DNA from: Patiria miniata
Lineage: Eukaryota; Echinodermata; Asteroidea; Valvatida; Asterinidae
Assembly (NCBI RefSeq): GCF_015706575.1
Contig: NW_024037067.1
Span: 4,030,884 to 4,094,883 of the forward strand
DNA: 64,000 nt
Direction: 5' to 3'
Under the pieces are notes generated by a model, which had not been told where the DNA came from, ran no database searches, and worked only from the letters and a program-made list of their open reading frames with translations. Positions 12,728 to 23,830 of this stretch are shown piece by piece. Every line of letters starts with the position of its first letter. Positions within the stretch are counted from its first letter, which is position 1. The translations under genes and the position numbers were made by a program.

Positions 12728-12980
12728 GGGAGTGTTGCCCAGTGGATACACATGTAGGTTTGTGACTCATGATCAGAGGGTCAGGGGTTCAAATCCAGTG
12801 GACGGTCATGCACTGTGTCCATAGGCAATCTGCTTTACACCTATTTGTCCCTCTCCACCCAGGAAGTATAAATGGGTGCCAGCATTAGTTAGGGGTAACC
12901 TTTGAGGGACTATAACATCCTATCCAGGGGAAATAGAAATACTCTCACTCATGTACTGCCAAAGAAACTAGAGATAAATG
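12728..12980 (+). mobile_element. tRNA-derived SINE, second family
   Basis: An A-box-like TGTTGCCCAGTGG (from 12733) and B box GGTTCAAATCC (12786-12796) are followed by a body with CCCTCTCCACCCAGG and AGTATAAATGGGTGCC, then CATCCTATCCAGGGG and a region ending AACTAGAGATAAATG. From memory this body layout is shared by a SINE family common in marine deuterostomes. It is an old copy: the head is diverged and there is no clear tail or target-site duplication. It lies in intron 2 of netrin, antisense to the gene. Confidence 0.7.
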
Positions 12981-13179
12981 TCAGCCTTCTTAGCCATATT
13001 TACAGTAGAAGTCTTGAACAAAACACATTTTTTTCAGACACCATCCTTTTTATATATTTTTACCCGTTTTTAAATATTCTACTTAAGATTCTGTGAAAGT
13101 TGTGATAATTTCCCAGCTAAATCCTTAACTTCCCGGCTCAACCTTGGCACTTCCTATTGATACGTGGACTATAATTAAA

Positions 13180-13290
13180 GGCAGATGCAAATTGGCACTG
13201 ATTGGGTAGACATGAGAAGCCTGAGTGAAATTGTATTGGTTGCTAAACACACTGATGAATGAGTCTGCCTTCCATGTCATCTGATTGGTT
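13180..13290. promoter_or_regulatory. Octamer plus four CCAAT boxes inside intron 2
   Basis: A perfect octamer ATGCAAAT (13185-13192) overlaps ATTGG (13191), with further ATTGG at 13201, 13235 and 13284, all the same orientation (CCAAT on the minus strand, the strand of netrin). Octamers bind POU factors and CCAAT boxes bind NF-Y (established). The clustering could mark an enhancer or an internal promoter; five short motifs can also co-occur by chance. Confidence 0.25.
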
Positions 13291-14883
13291 AACTTTTCGT
13301 GAAAAAGTACATGCCGAATGCAGAGCCCATTTGTGCATGGCTTGAATTAAAAATAAGCTGTCCTCCCTCCATCAGATCCATCAGATTTGCTGACAAGAAC
13401 GACCAATAGGGGGCAGTCAGATCCCCACCTCTCCTCATAATATCCTGATGCATGCATGGTCAGTGACATTTTCTGTTCATCTTCAATCACTAATTTTGAT
13501 AGACTAAAAACAGCTTACACGCCTGTCACAATTTCCCAGTCTCTCGGGAATGACACGTTAAGATTTCGGACCAAGGTCCTCAATTGTTTGCATTTACTCC
13601 TCAAAACCAGAAATAGAAATATTCAGTACTCAAAGGTACTTCAAAAATTTCCCCGCAGAAACTTGGAATTTTTTTTTCTCTGTGAACTTAAAAAAGACCT
13701 CTTCATCTTTCAAGTGGAAATAAAAATTCAGAACCATTCGCAAAAGAGGTCCCTTTTCAAAATTGCCTCCTCTTCAAAAAGCAGACTGAAAAACATGTTT
13801 ACCAGACTATGTCTGACAAACTCCACACTACCCGAGTGTAGCATGATTCAGACATAGAATAAGAGGTGTGAGGCAATTTTTGCAAATCATGGTTGATGTA
13901 TTTCTCTTGAGACAAATCTCCGGGCATACCCTGAGCCTCCAATCCTATAGTGCAGGGTCCATCCAATTGTTAGTGTCTGTTTTTTCTCTCACAAAAGACT
14001 TGGATAACAGGAAAATGTTGTGAGCTCGACAGAGTAATCTGATGATATTTAAAGAAACTGTCAGACTCTTAATCCTTTTAAGCTGCATCTTTTGAGTTTT
14101 GTCCCGAAAAAAAGACTAAAATTGCTATTTTTCTAGCAATACAAAAGTTATATTTACTTTTGAAATAGACATCGTCTGAAAAATAATTGGCCCACGTTTA
14201 GCTATTGAATGAATACTTTACTTATAGCAGCCCAAAAATAGATCCGTTTTTCATGGAGTAAGATGGTTCCCACCTCACAATCAGTATCGATAACTGTCTA
14301 CCCGCAAGACGGATCTGTCGTTTCCCAAAACAAAAAGTAAAAAAAGTAAACCAAAGAGCATGAAAAAAACCCCAAACAAACAAATACACTGCAATGTCTC
14401 AATGAAAGACAATCCCCTTGCTAGTGAACTTCAGCTAAGACTGTCGTTTCCCCCCACCATAACTTTTCCACATTTAGAAAAAGGTGGTTTTTATTGCTTC
14501 AGTAAATGCTGTCAATTGCTACCAGGTTTTACTTTGGGACAGTTAGACCACTTCTCAAATTATTCTTGGCATATCGGATGCTAGTAGACACAGGTGACAC
14601 AGTGGGGAATTCCTTTGCCTGCTGTTTGAAGCAGGATTCAGTTTCGTCGAATTTCAAAAAGGAAACAATTCTTTACAATGCCTCTGGTATTTTTTTCTTT
14701 CCATTCAATCAACTTCACAATGCACATTGCGCAAAAACATGGCCACTGCTGAACTACACCAATAAATTTTGGAGACTAAATCCATAAGTACCTGTAATAC
14801 AGTGTATTTAATCCCTGATTACTCCATAAAACCATGAGGTGGTTTCAGGCAGTAGGCCTATACAGGGAGCAACAGGCAGGGCG

Positions 14884-15045
14884 CAGTTGTAGGCAGTATG
14901 GTTGTAGGCAGTATAGTTGTAGGCAGTATGGTTGTAGGCAGTATAGTTGTAGGCAGTATGGTTGTAGCCTGGCAGTATGGTTGTAGGCAACATGGTTGTA
15001 GGCAACATAGGCAACATGATTGTATGCAGTATGGTTGTAGGCAAG
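14884..15045. repeat. 15-bp minisatellite (TTGTAGGCAGTATGG type)
   Basis: About ten units of a 15-bp repeat, alternating GGTTGTAGGCAGTAT and AGTTGTAGGCAGTAT, then degenerating to GGCAACAT-type units at the right. Because 15 is a multiple of three, every frame stays open and the minus strand reads as ILPTT or TAYNH pentapeptide repeats. That is a by-product of the period and not evidence of a gene. Intron 2 of netrin. Confidence 0.9.
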
Positions 15046-15891
15046 GACTAATTGGTTGAATTACAAAACAGACACTTACGTGTATGTTTTTTTCTTTCAC
15101 ACTCTACACTCAAAATCTTATCTTACATCTAAAAGTTTGGGCACTTCAAATGACAGCTCACTGGATACTCATTTTATTTTTTTTAGAAGACCATTAAAAT
15201 GTCTAGTATTTGCCTCAAAATAGCTGTCTCTTTTTGAATTTCTTTCTTTCACAGGCATTTTCAAGTTATTATTCACTGGATTGTTTTTCAGTTGAAAGGT
15301 GCCAGTCCATTTATTGCCCAAGGGATTTTTGCGGGTATCAAATTGACTAATTTTATCAGACCTCGGAGACCAAGATAAAAGTTTGTAATCGTTTTATGGC
15401 TATTTTCCCCAGCTTTTTCTGATATTGAGCAGATGCGTATCAAATTAAGTATTTAAAACGTTTGGACATTTCCAGATGAAATGAATATCTACGAATTCGC
15501 TGCAGGGGAAAAATCTTGAAGACCTTTTTTTTTGGCAAAAAGTTTACTCCAAGGGCACAGTCATATGGCAGACTTTGTTTTGAATGTATTCTTTAGCTAA
15601 TTCAATTTCCAAACTGTGGAAATGTTCAGACAAAGACATTTCATTGGCAGCTGCATGTTACTATGTGATCCATCATATTTGGCTTTAAAGGCCATCGGTT
15701 GCCATGCATGCTGTGCACTAAAAGGAAATGTTTCCCATCATTGATTGATTTTCAAAATACAAATATTAAACCCATATAAAAATTTGAATAGGTTTTTCAC
15801 TTCAAGTTATTGCCTTAGGGCTCAGTACTGTCCAAACCTGCCCTGCCTGTTACTTCATGTACTGATCAGCACTGTATGGATTCATCAGGGA

Positions 15892-16067
15892 ATAAATACA
15901 ATGTAATACAATGTAATACAATGTAATACAATGTAAGACAATGTAATACAATGTAATACAATGTAATACAATGTAAGACAATGTAATGCAATGTAATACA
16001 ATGTAATACAATGTAGTACAATGTAAGACAATGTACATGTAATACAATGTAATACAACGTAGTACAA
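15892..16067. repeat. 10-bp minisatellite (AATACAATGT)
   Basis: About seventeen tandem units of AATACAATGT with occasional AAGACAATGT, AATGCAATGT and AGTACAATGT variants and one TACATGT interruption near 16035. Open frames on the minus strand (YIVLHCITL-like repeats) are an artefact of the repeat. It lies less than 1 kb from the 15-bp minisatellite in intron 2. Confidence 0.92.
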
Positions 16068-18839
16068 ATTCCAATGGGTTAACTCACAGGTATCACTAGT
16101 GAAACTATACCAAAAATGGCTGCCAACTACCACTGACCAAAACTTTTATTTCTCCTTCAAACTACATGAACTTATAGATCTTAACAGTTGGTTTCAAATC
16201 ATGTTATATCTATTCATTATGAAACTTCAGTCAAAGTAAAACAAGAAACAAACCTCAGTTTAACAAGAACTTGAGAAAACTTCAATAGATCTCTTGAAAA
16301 TCTGCTGACTATATCTGCTCAACATCATTGTCTAAATACCTCTTTATATATTCCACCAGAGACAGATGTGAGGCGTCAGAAACACTCTGGTAGGAAATTT
16401 ATTTGCATCCAGATGAAAAGAAATATCAAATATCTGAGGCATCCCTGGGGTGAAATATGCAAGGGTTGATCCTGGGCAAGGAATGCAGGAAGAAAGTTCA
16501 GCAAACAGTCACTGTAAAAGTTCAGCAGGCTAGTAGTAAGCTAGCTAGCATTTTGGACCAAAGTTCCTGACAAATGAAAAATTGGAAATCTTGTACAAAT
16601 AAGAAGACTGTGAGAAGACAGCACCGACAATGTTCATCTTGTCTTTGGGCCTCTGACATGAGCACCTTTGAGAAATCCTTGGTTTCTTCACCAGAAAGTA
16701 TGAAACTAAAGAATAAATACAAAAATTAATAATCCATGTACATGTACCTGGGGTATGTTCAAATTGCTCGAGTTTTATTACATTAATAATAGGAAAAGAA
16801 GTCATGTTTCAAACAGAATTTTGGAGGAAGAAGTTTTCAACACACTGTCCCTAGTGGGGGCTCAAGGCAGGCAGTCAAGGGGCAAAACTACAGACAGTAA
16901 ATTCTGGTCACGCTGCAGCTGTTCTCAACAGGCCCTGTGAACTTGCTAAAATATTCCCTCCACTGGGGGCAGTTGTTAAAATATTCCCTGCACTAGGGGA
17001 ACGGTTGTGAAAAACACCTTGAGCGTGACGCAGTAAATTGGGGGTATAATTTGCCCGGTATTTGGCAGGTTTTTGACTGGCCTCCCATGTGTTTGTGCAG
17101 GGGTGAAGACTTCACAATGGAGAGTTGGAGACACTTAGAGAAAAGGTCTCCATCTTTGCAAATTGTTGTCTTTTGGATGGACCAAACTTTAGTGTAAATT
17201 TAACAGTTCATTTGAGCGAGTGTTAAAGTGACATGATTGATGTCATTCCATTGCATGGCATTGATTGATTACGCACATGCTGCAAATTTGAAGTGATAAC
17301 TGGCTATTATTTAAAGCCTGCATTTTTTCAAGCTTAACCCTTAAGTAGTGTATGCTGAAGGGATAAAGAGTGTACAGAATTGTGTCCTTTTCAAATGTTA
17401 GAAACATTATTCAATTCTGTCAACGTAATTTTGGGCTGTAAGAATCTGTCATATTCTGCTACCTCAAAAACGTCTTGAATCAAAAGCACTATGATTCACT
17501 GATTCTCCAACATGCAAAGCTTTAAATCTTACTTTCTTGAGGGTTTATGCAGATATCAATTAATGAAGTTTTGTACAGGAATGTCAAATTGTTTGATTTT
17601 TTTGTTTTGTTTCCCACACAGAATGCAAAGACTTTAAAAACAGGTGTCCTCTCAAATGTGCTCTTTCACCTGGGAGAATAATTTTTTCTTTTGACTTTTT
17701 TAGCACTCTCGTGAGAACCACTAACAATTATGCCCACTGGCATTCCTTGGCTTCAGACACGGTTTGAGGCTTATGTCTGGTACCCAGGGGCAGTGGATGC
17801 GTCATACATCATACAATGGATCACCAGACCGAACACTGCTGACTAAAGTTGCATTTGACCTAGTACAAAGTCTAAACTTTGAAAGAAAAATGTACATGTA
17901 CTTGCAATTCCCATGTACTTCTATGTGAACAATTGTTAAATGGGGGCTATATAAAAATAGATTGCTAAATCTTCAATAGAAGATAATTTATTTTTTCATT
18001 TAACAACAAAATCCACTCCTCCACCCCAGTTTACATGTATAGCCTGCAATTAATTCAACTGAGAAACAGGTTTTCGTGGATTGGCCGCCAGCCAGAATCT
18101 ATAATTAGAGAACGCTGCTAATATGATAACATATTGCTGGCCGACTAACATGTAACCACAGTTGGTGTTTTGAACAAATTTCCAACACTAGTTACTCATT
18201 AAAATTCTACTTATCTATGCTGCCAGTACCAGTATCAGCCTGACTAACACGACTGATCACCACTTACGTGCAGTCTGAATGGGAAGTCATTTGAGTCACT
18301 TCCAGTAACTGCCATCTATAAACTCGGCCATATTCCCAAGTTAGCTTTCCACCTCTGTTTCTCATCTCCCTTATAATATTCCTGGACTTTTCGCCGCCCG
18401 GAGGGAGACACTTCAGAACATGCCGCTTTGAATAATCAATGTGGATGGGGACACTATGGGCAGATTGCTACTTTATCTTCAACGCATGAGTAGCATCATC
18501 CATCTGATGGCTACTGAAAGATTCTTCGTGAAAGCTTGCCAGGCATGACCTACTAACACGTGTCTCGCTATGTAGACAGATCCCGGTTAATATATTTTCC
18601 GAATATTCAGCTTCTTGCTTTTATAATGCTATGTCCTCAGGATATACTAGGAATCTGTGGGAGACCTCCCCCTCCCTTAAAAAAAAGGAACAAAGAACCC
18701 CCCTCACATAAAAAAACCAACAACAACACTGACGATGACAACAACAAACAACAAACTCCCAACTACATACTTTTGGGGAAATTTCGCACTGGAGCATTGA
18801 AAACGAATTTGGGATTTTGCCCTTCAACAACACGACTGT

Positions 18840-18975
18840 AGTACCCGCTGCTAAATGGTTAAAATGTCTACACAAGTAAGCAAGAGGTCTTGGGTTCGAG
18901 TCCACCCAGAGCAAGCTTGTGATTTTTTTTCTCACAACTAGTCAGTTTCCCTTTGTGTTTTTTTTTTAATAGAAA
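18840..18975 (+). mobile_element. tRNA-derived SINE, third family, copy 1
   Basis: B box GGTTCGAGTCC (18893-18903) is preceded by AAGCAAGAGGTC and followed by CACCCAGAGCAAGCTTGTG and a long T run. An A-box-like TAAATGGTTAAAATG starts at 18852. The same AAGCAAGAGGTC / AAGCTTGTGATTTTTT combination recurs at 59295-59405, so this is a dispersed family. It cannot be a working tRNA gene: no closed acceptor stem is seen. Intron 2 of netrin, antisense. Confidence 0.6.
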
Positions 18976-20769
18976 AAACACTAAATGTAATGTGCTTATA
19001 AAGTTACTTGCAAAGTGTAACAACCGTATTAAATTTACATCACCGTGCTGCAAATTCCATCAATCTAATTTCAAATTCTAAGAAATTTGGGTCACGCAAG
19101 GCATACTCACACACACAAAATGTGTCAGCTTCATTGAAATTCATAAGCTGTCCCAGGGCCCATGCATTATTCTCTTAAATATGAGCAAGTGTCATTTCTT
19201 CGAAGTAACAAGGGATTCCAGATGATTCTCTGAATAATAAATAGGGTTTTTTTTTAATCTAGGGTTCATCTGCAGCTTCGGTTTCAGGAAGGTTTAGGCC
19301 TGGAACTTTGAACCTAAATATAAGTCCATGTTTCACCTTTCAGAATATCAAATTATATACGTGAAGACAAACTTTAGCATATAATCCCCTTTGGTTGAAC
19401 ATTTAGATGAAAATTATTTTGAGGCGAGTTGACTGCCAAATCAAGAGACGAAGACGAATTTCGAGAGAAAAATAAAACCCACAGACTCCTCAAGTTACAT
19501 GCACCCATTTTTCCATTCTTCTTCCACAGTAGCGCAGACTAAATCCAATGTACATGTTAGTGCCTGTTTTTTTTCTGACATTTTATTTTACTTTCTAGGA
19601 ATGCTACCGTTATTGAATTAGGCCAAATATTGGATTCCTCCCAATTCCATTAACACTCCGCCAAATTCAATCAGCGACAAAGAAAGCAGATTTGGCTAAG
19701 TGCTCATTCAATTTAAGCAAAATACATTTTCACAGAATATATACATTTTTTTCACCTCAGATGTGGAGTCTGGCGTGTTATTGAATTATGCGATGAGTGA
19801 CCAAGCAAACTTGATTATCTTTTAGCAGGGTTACGTTCAACTCAAGTGTGGCATTCAGGTCTGTCAACTCTAAGAAAAAAAATACTAAAAAAAGCACCTA
19901 CTCTATCAATGTCATCAATATCATTTGAGAAATGCAAACATCATTCTACTTTATCAAATTAATCAATCAAGATTGATTTTTCTTTAACTGGAAAATTGTT
20001 CATATATTGATCTTTAAATAAAAAAGCTTTGTACAAAGGGTTTGTAAGAAAAACGTCTGGCCGACTTTTTGGCCCGAGGGAAAATAATTTCCCAAAGAAA
20101 TTCTGTTGTTCAGGTTTCATGTATATGACTTTGTAGTGTTGATATTGTTCATTTTGGATCACTGAGTTTGAATGCGGTTTTCTGATTTTGTGTCACAATA
20201 CATTATTGGATTTGTGTCAGTTGGAGAATGGGCTATTATCCCGGCGTTATGTATGGGGATTTTCATCTCGAAAAAGTGCGTAATGGTTGTATGTTTTGCA
20301 GGAAAAGAGTCAGGTGAATCAGAGGTCTTTGTGAGGCAACTAAGGTCAAGGAAAACACGTGTAATTCTTCTTTAGTGAGCAGTTGGAGTTCTTTCTCTGT
20401 GTTTCATCGGTAGAAGAAACAGGATTTGTACAAATTTTCTCTTTACTTGACTGCGCACCGGCTGAGAGGTACACCATAGTGCACACTGGCAATATTATCC
20501 ATCAGTCAATGGATTGTTATTCTGGTTTTTCCTTTTCTTTTCAAATTTGTCGACTGGCAACTTTGGTGTTATTCAGACAACCCATTCATGGCACCATGCT
20601 AGGCGTCCGGATATTACATACAACTGCTTCATTTAACCACATGAAAAAAAAAGGCCGACATTAATACATGAAACGTTATGTATTTCGCAATGAATCTCAA
20701 TAAAACTGTTTACAATGCTTTCTTTTCAGGCACTGTACTGGTTCATTTTGCAAGCTGGGAGATTCTTTA

Positions 20770-20895
20770 ATTGAAATCAGTGTTTCCTGAAAACGTTAAT
20801 ATCAACCAAGAGTTTTGTTTAAGCTCGGAGAATTGAATTTCAGTGTTTCCTGAAAACATTAATAGCAACCAAGAGTTTTGTTTAAAATTCACACC
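20770..20895. repeat. Two tandem copies of a ~63-bp unit
   Basis: CAGTGTTTCCTGAAAACGTT at 20778 recurs at 20841 with one change, followed in both by AATA(T/G)CAACCAAGAGTTTTG and TTTA. Divergence between copies is a few percent plus the spacer AGCTCGGAG. No coding or RNA role is seen. Intron 2 of netrin. Confidence 0.8.
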
Positions 20896-21879
20896 CTCTC
20901 ATACATAAGTTTGATTCAAAGGCTCAAAGAATGACACCACACATTGATGCAACATCTCCTGGAGTTTCAGATCCACTGGGAATTTGTACCCCAAAAAAAT
21001 GAAACATGTTTGATTTGTTAAAGTAGCTGTGAGAATGGACCGCCTCAGTGACTTTCTCCCCACGAGTTCCGTTTGGCTTCCGCAATATTGACTCCTGAAA
21101 AAGTCCAAGTGTTTGTACCTTAGAAAATGCACAAGATTTCCTTAAATGAAACACTCTTGAACTGTTGAGCATAAATATATTTGCTTTGTTTTGTTCGTAA
21201 TTTGTGGCATCAGCACCCCCTCCGTGATTCCCGCCCCACGAGACCTGTTTGGGTTTCACGCCCGGTTCTGCCCCATTTCAACATCCGTGCTTAGAAAGTT
21301 GGCACCAGGTTTGGCACCAGCAGAACCCCCTGCAGAGAGCACGAACAAAAAAAACCCCTTACCCCGAGTTAAGCAAGAGTTAGACTGCTGAGCGCTACCG
21401 AACGTCTGAAAAAGCAAACTTGGGGATGTGTGAAACTCCCTGACCATGAAATTCATATGTTTGCTGTGCAAACAACCACGGGAAGTGCAAATACGTGGAG
21501 TCATCTTTTGGAATGCTGTGTGGAGGTGGAACTGATTCAGCTACGGAGAAGTGACAACAGATTGACTTCACACACATACAATGACGCAAGAAGCACTACA
21601 ATTTACTAAATTTTGTGCATTTTTAAGCAAAAACTGGTCTTACTTTAGATGCATTTTTTTTAAATTGGAGAGATGTTCTCTTGTTATGAAAGGGTGAAAT
21701 CACTCCCTGAAATTGTAGATTAGAAATTTACTCTGTAAGACCGAAAAAAAATAATGAAAAGAGGGAGATTAACAAGGCGGCCTTTATAATTCAATCAAAA
21801 GACTGAATTTCCACTTTTGGGAATTACAGTAATTGTTTTGCCCTCCACTAAATTATTTTGAACTAGTAACTTGAATGAC

Positions 21880-22029
21880 CAGAGGGGGGGGGGGGGGGGG
21901 GGATCCAGGGGGTTGCAGAGTGGGCACCCCCGGCAGTGACCAGTTTTAGAGCCCTTCTGCCCCCACGGCACACGATCCGCTCCCCCCCCCCCCCCATACA
22001 GGCAGTAACCTCTCTGGATCCGCCCTTGA
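21880..22029. mobile_element. Short non-autonomous DNA element with GGATCC ends and poly-G/poly-C arms
   Basis: About 150 bp between CCAGAGGG..GGATCCAGG (left) and CCTCTCTGGATCCGCCC (right). The left arm contains 19 G (21884-21902) and the right arm 14 C (21982-21995), so the ends can fold back. GGATCCAG...CTGGATCC ends recall hAT-type MITEs, whose terminal repeats often contain GGCGGATCCAG (from memory). No clear 8-bp target duplication was found. Related to 36100-36175. Confidence 0.45.
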
Positions 22030-22118
22030 TGAATTGTGAGGACTTTTGATTACGTGCTTTCAAATGTAATTACACAGCTGTGAGTGGCACTGGTTTTCAT
22101 AAATGCATCACTGACATT

Positions 22119-22566
22119 ATTCACATCCGACTCCGAACTTTCATACTTGAAGTTAATTCGTTTAGTTGAATCACCTAAACAGTAGTGTTAGAGGTGCCAA
22201 CAATGTGCCAAAATGCGACATCGGTTAATTACCCATGTTCAAACATTCTGCGATTCCGAAAGTAAATCTTATCAAAACTAGTTTACCTTATTGAAATCGA
22301 CTTCCTCTTATTCTCAATGTTAAATTAAGAGCGGGAAACGATATTCACATCCGACTCCAAACTTTCATACTTGAAGTTAATTTGTTTAGTTGAATCACCT
22401 TCCCAGTAATGCTTGAGGTGCCAACAATGTGCCAAAATGCCACATCGGTTAATTACCCATGTTCAAACATTCTGTAATTCCGAAAGTAAATCTTATCAAA
22501 ACTAGTTTATCTTATTGAAATCGACTTCCTCTTATTCTCAATGTTAAATTAAGAGCGGAAAACGAG
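22119..22566. repeat. Two tandem copies of a 224-bp unit
   Basis: Unit 1 is 22119-22342 and unit 2 is 22343-22566; each starts ATTCACATCCGACTCC and ends GAGCGG(G/A)AAACGA. They differ at roughly a dozen positions, mostly single bases near CTAAACAGTAGTGTT versus CTTCCCAGTAATGCT. No open frame or inverted structure is evident. A local duplication in intron 2. Confidence 0.92.
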
Positions 22567-23793
22567 AAGTCAGCAAAACTCCCACGAGATCTGAAGATCA
22601 GTCATCTTTCGACCTTAAAAAAAGTACAGCATTCCCATACTTTCAGAGGAATCAATTAGAGAGAATAATTTGTTGTTTTAGGGGAGGGGAAGAGGTAATG
22701 TTCTGCTAATCTTTGCTGACGAGTGAAATGTAATTAGTTTCGATGAGTGGGAGCTAGGAAGTACGCAAGCCAACAATTCTGAAATGTTCCAGATTTTGGA
22801 AAAGTTTTAAGATGGGGATGGGAAGGGGGAGGGGGCTTGTTGCCGCCTATAACAAGATGGCTTTCAGATGAAGTACAATTTTATGCTTAACTGCATTTCA
22901 TTCCCACAGAGCTTTCCGTATTAAAGTTTAATTAAAATTAATTGTTACAGAGGAATGGGTGGCTTTTTTTTTATTGCCCCACATGGTCAAGTTACAGAAT
23001 AATTGGCATATGATTGTGAACTCAACACAATGAGTTTTTTTTTTTGGGGGGGGGGTGAGAAATTTGTGAATACTTGAATAACTAGCTCCAGGAAAGGTAG
23101 TATAAGTCTGGACCTTTCTCACTGACTCAACTTCTGAAAGACTTTTCTATTTGAAGAAAAGAAATGGCCTGAACGGTACATCATACATGCAGCCAAGATA
23201 TATTTGATGATGAAAGCATGGTCAATCTGACAGAGGGGAAAAAAAATGATCGAACGCTCAGATCATTCTCTTAAAAAACAAATCAAAATCTTAATCCCCC
23301 ATTCTCTCATCGTTCAAGTGTCATGACATGAGCTTCTTGTGTGATCTCGATTCCTTTCTCTTTGCCCAAGGATTGTAGTAAATATAAGGCCTCTGGAGGA
23401 ATTCCTGAGTATCTCTGGCAGGCAAAACCTCTAGGGGAAGTTGTGTGCGGTCCCTTCAAAGAGAGACTCCTTCAAAGAGAGACCACTTGGGAGGGCAGGC
23501 TATTTGCATGATACAATTGAGCTCTGTGTACAGGTAGATCTGTTAACTTCTGTTCCTGGTGTAGGCCTGTACTTAACACATGGGCAATCCACGCTTCAGG
23601 TACATGCCAAGTTCAGTTGTCAGATATTGCTCCAAGTTTGGGCTGTTTGGGACATGAACATGCCTATTAAAAAACATCCCCACCAGCACCGTCACCGTCA
23701 CCAGCTTCGGGCATGGGGGGGGGGGACAGTGCAAGCTTTGGGGGCACACCACAATCGTAGATATTCTTTAGGTTTATGGTTTTTGCCGATTGT

Positions 23794-23830
23794 GGGGGGG
23801 GGGGGGCTGTCTGCCCCCCCCCCCCCCCCC
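23794..23830. repeat. G13-CTGTCTG-C17 fold-back
   Basis: Thirteen G, a 7-base spacer CTGTCTG and seventeen C form a hairpin made only of G-C pairs. Another G run (23715-23725) lies 70 bp to the left. No terminal repeats were identified. Intron 2 of netrin. Confidence 0.9.

Noticed and set aside
13456-13857. 133-residue plus-strand frame in intron 2
   Set aside because: Composition typical of translated AT-rich noncoding DNA, with no domain.
14884-16067. CRISPR-like arrays
   Set aside because: Repeats of 15 and 10 bp are contiguous without unique spacers, in a eukaryotic intron: ordinary minisatellites.
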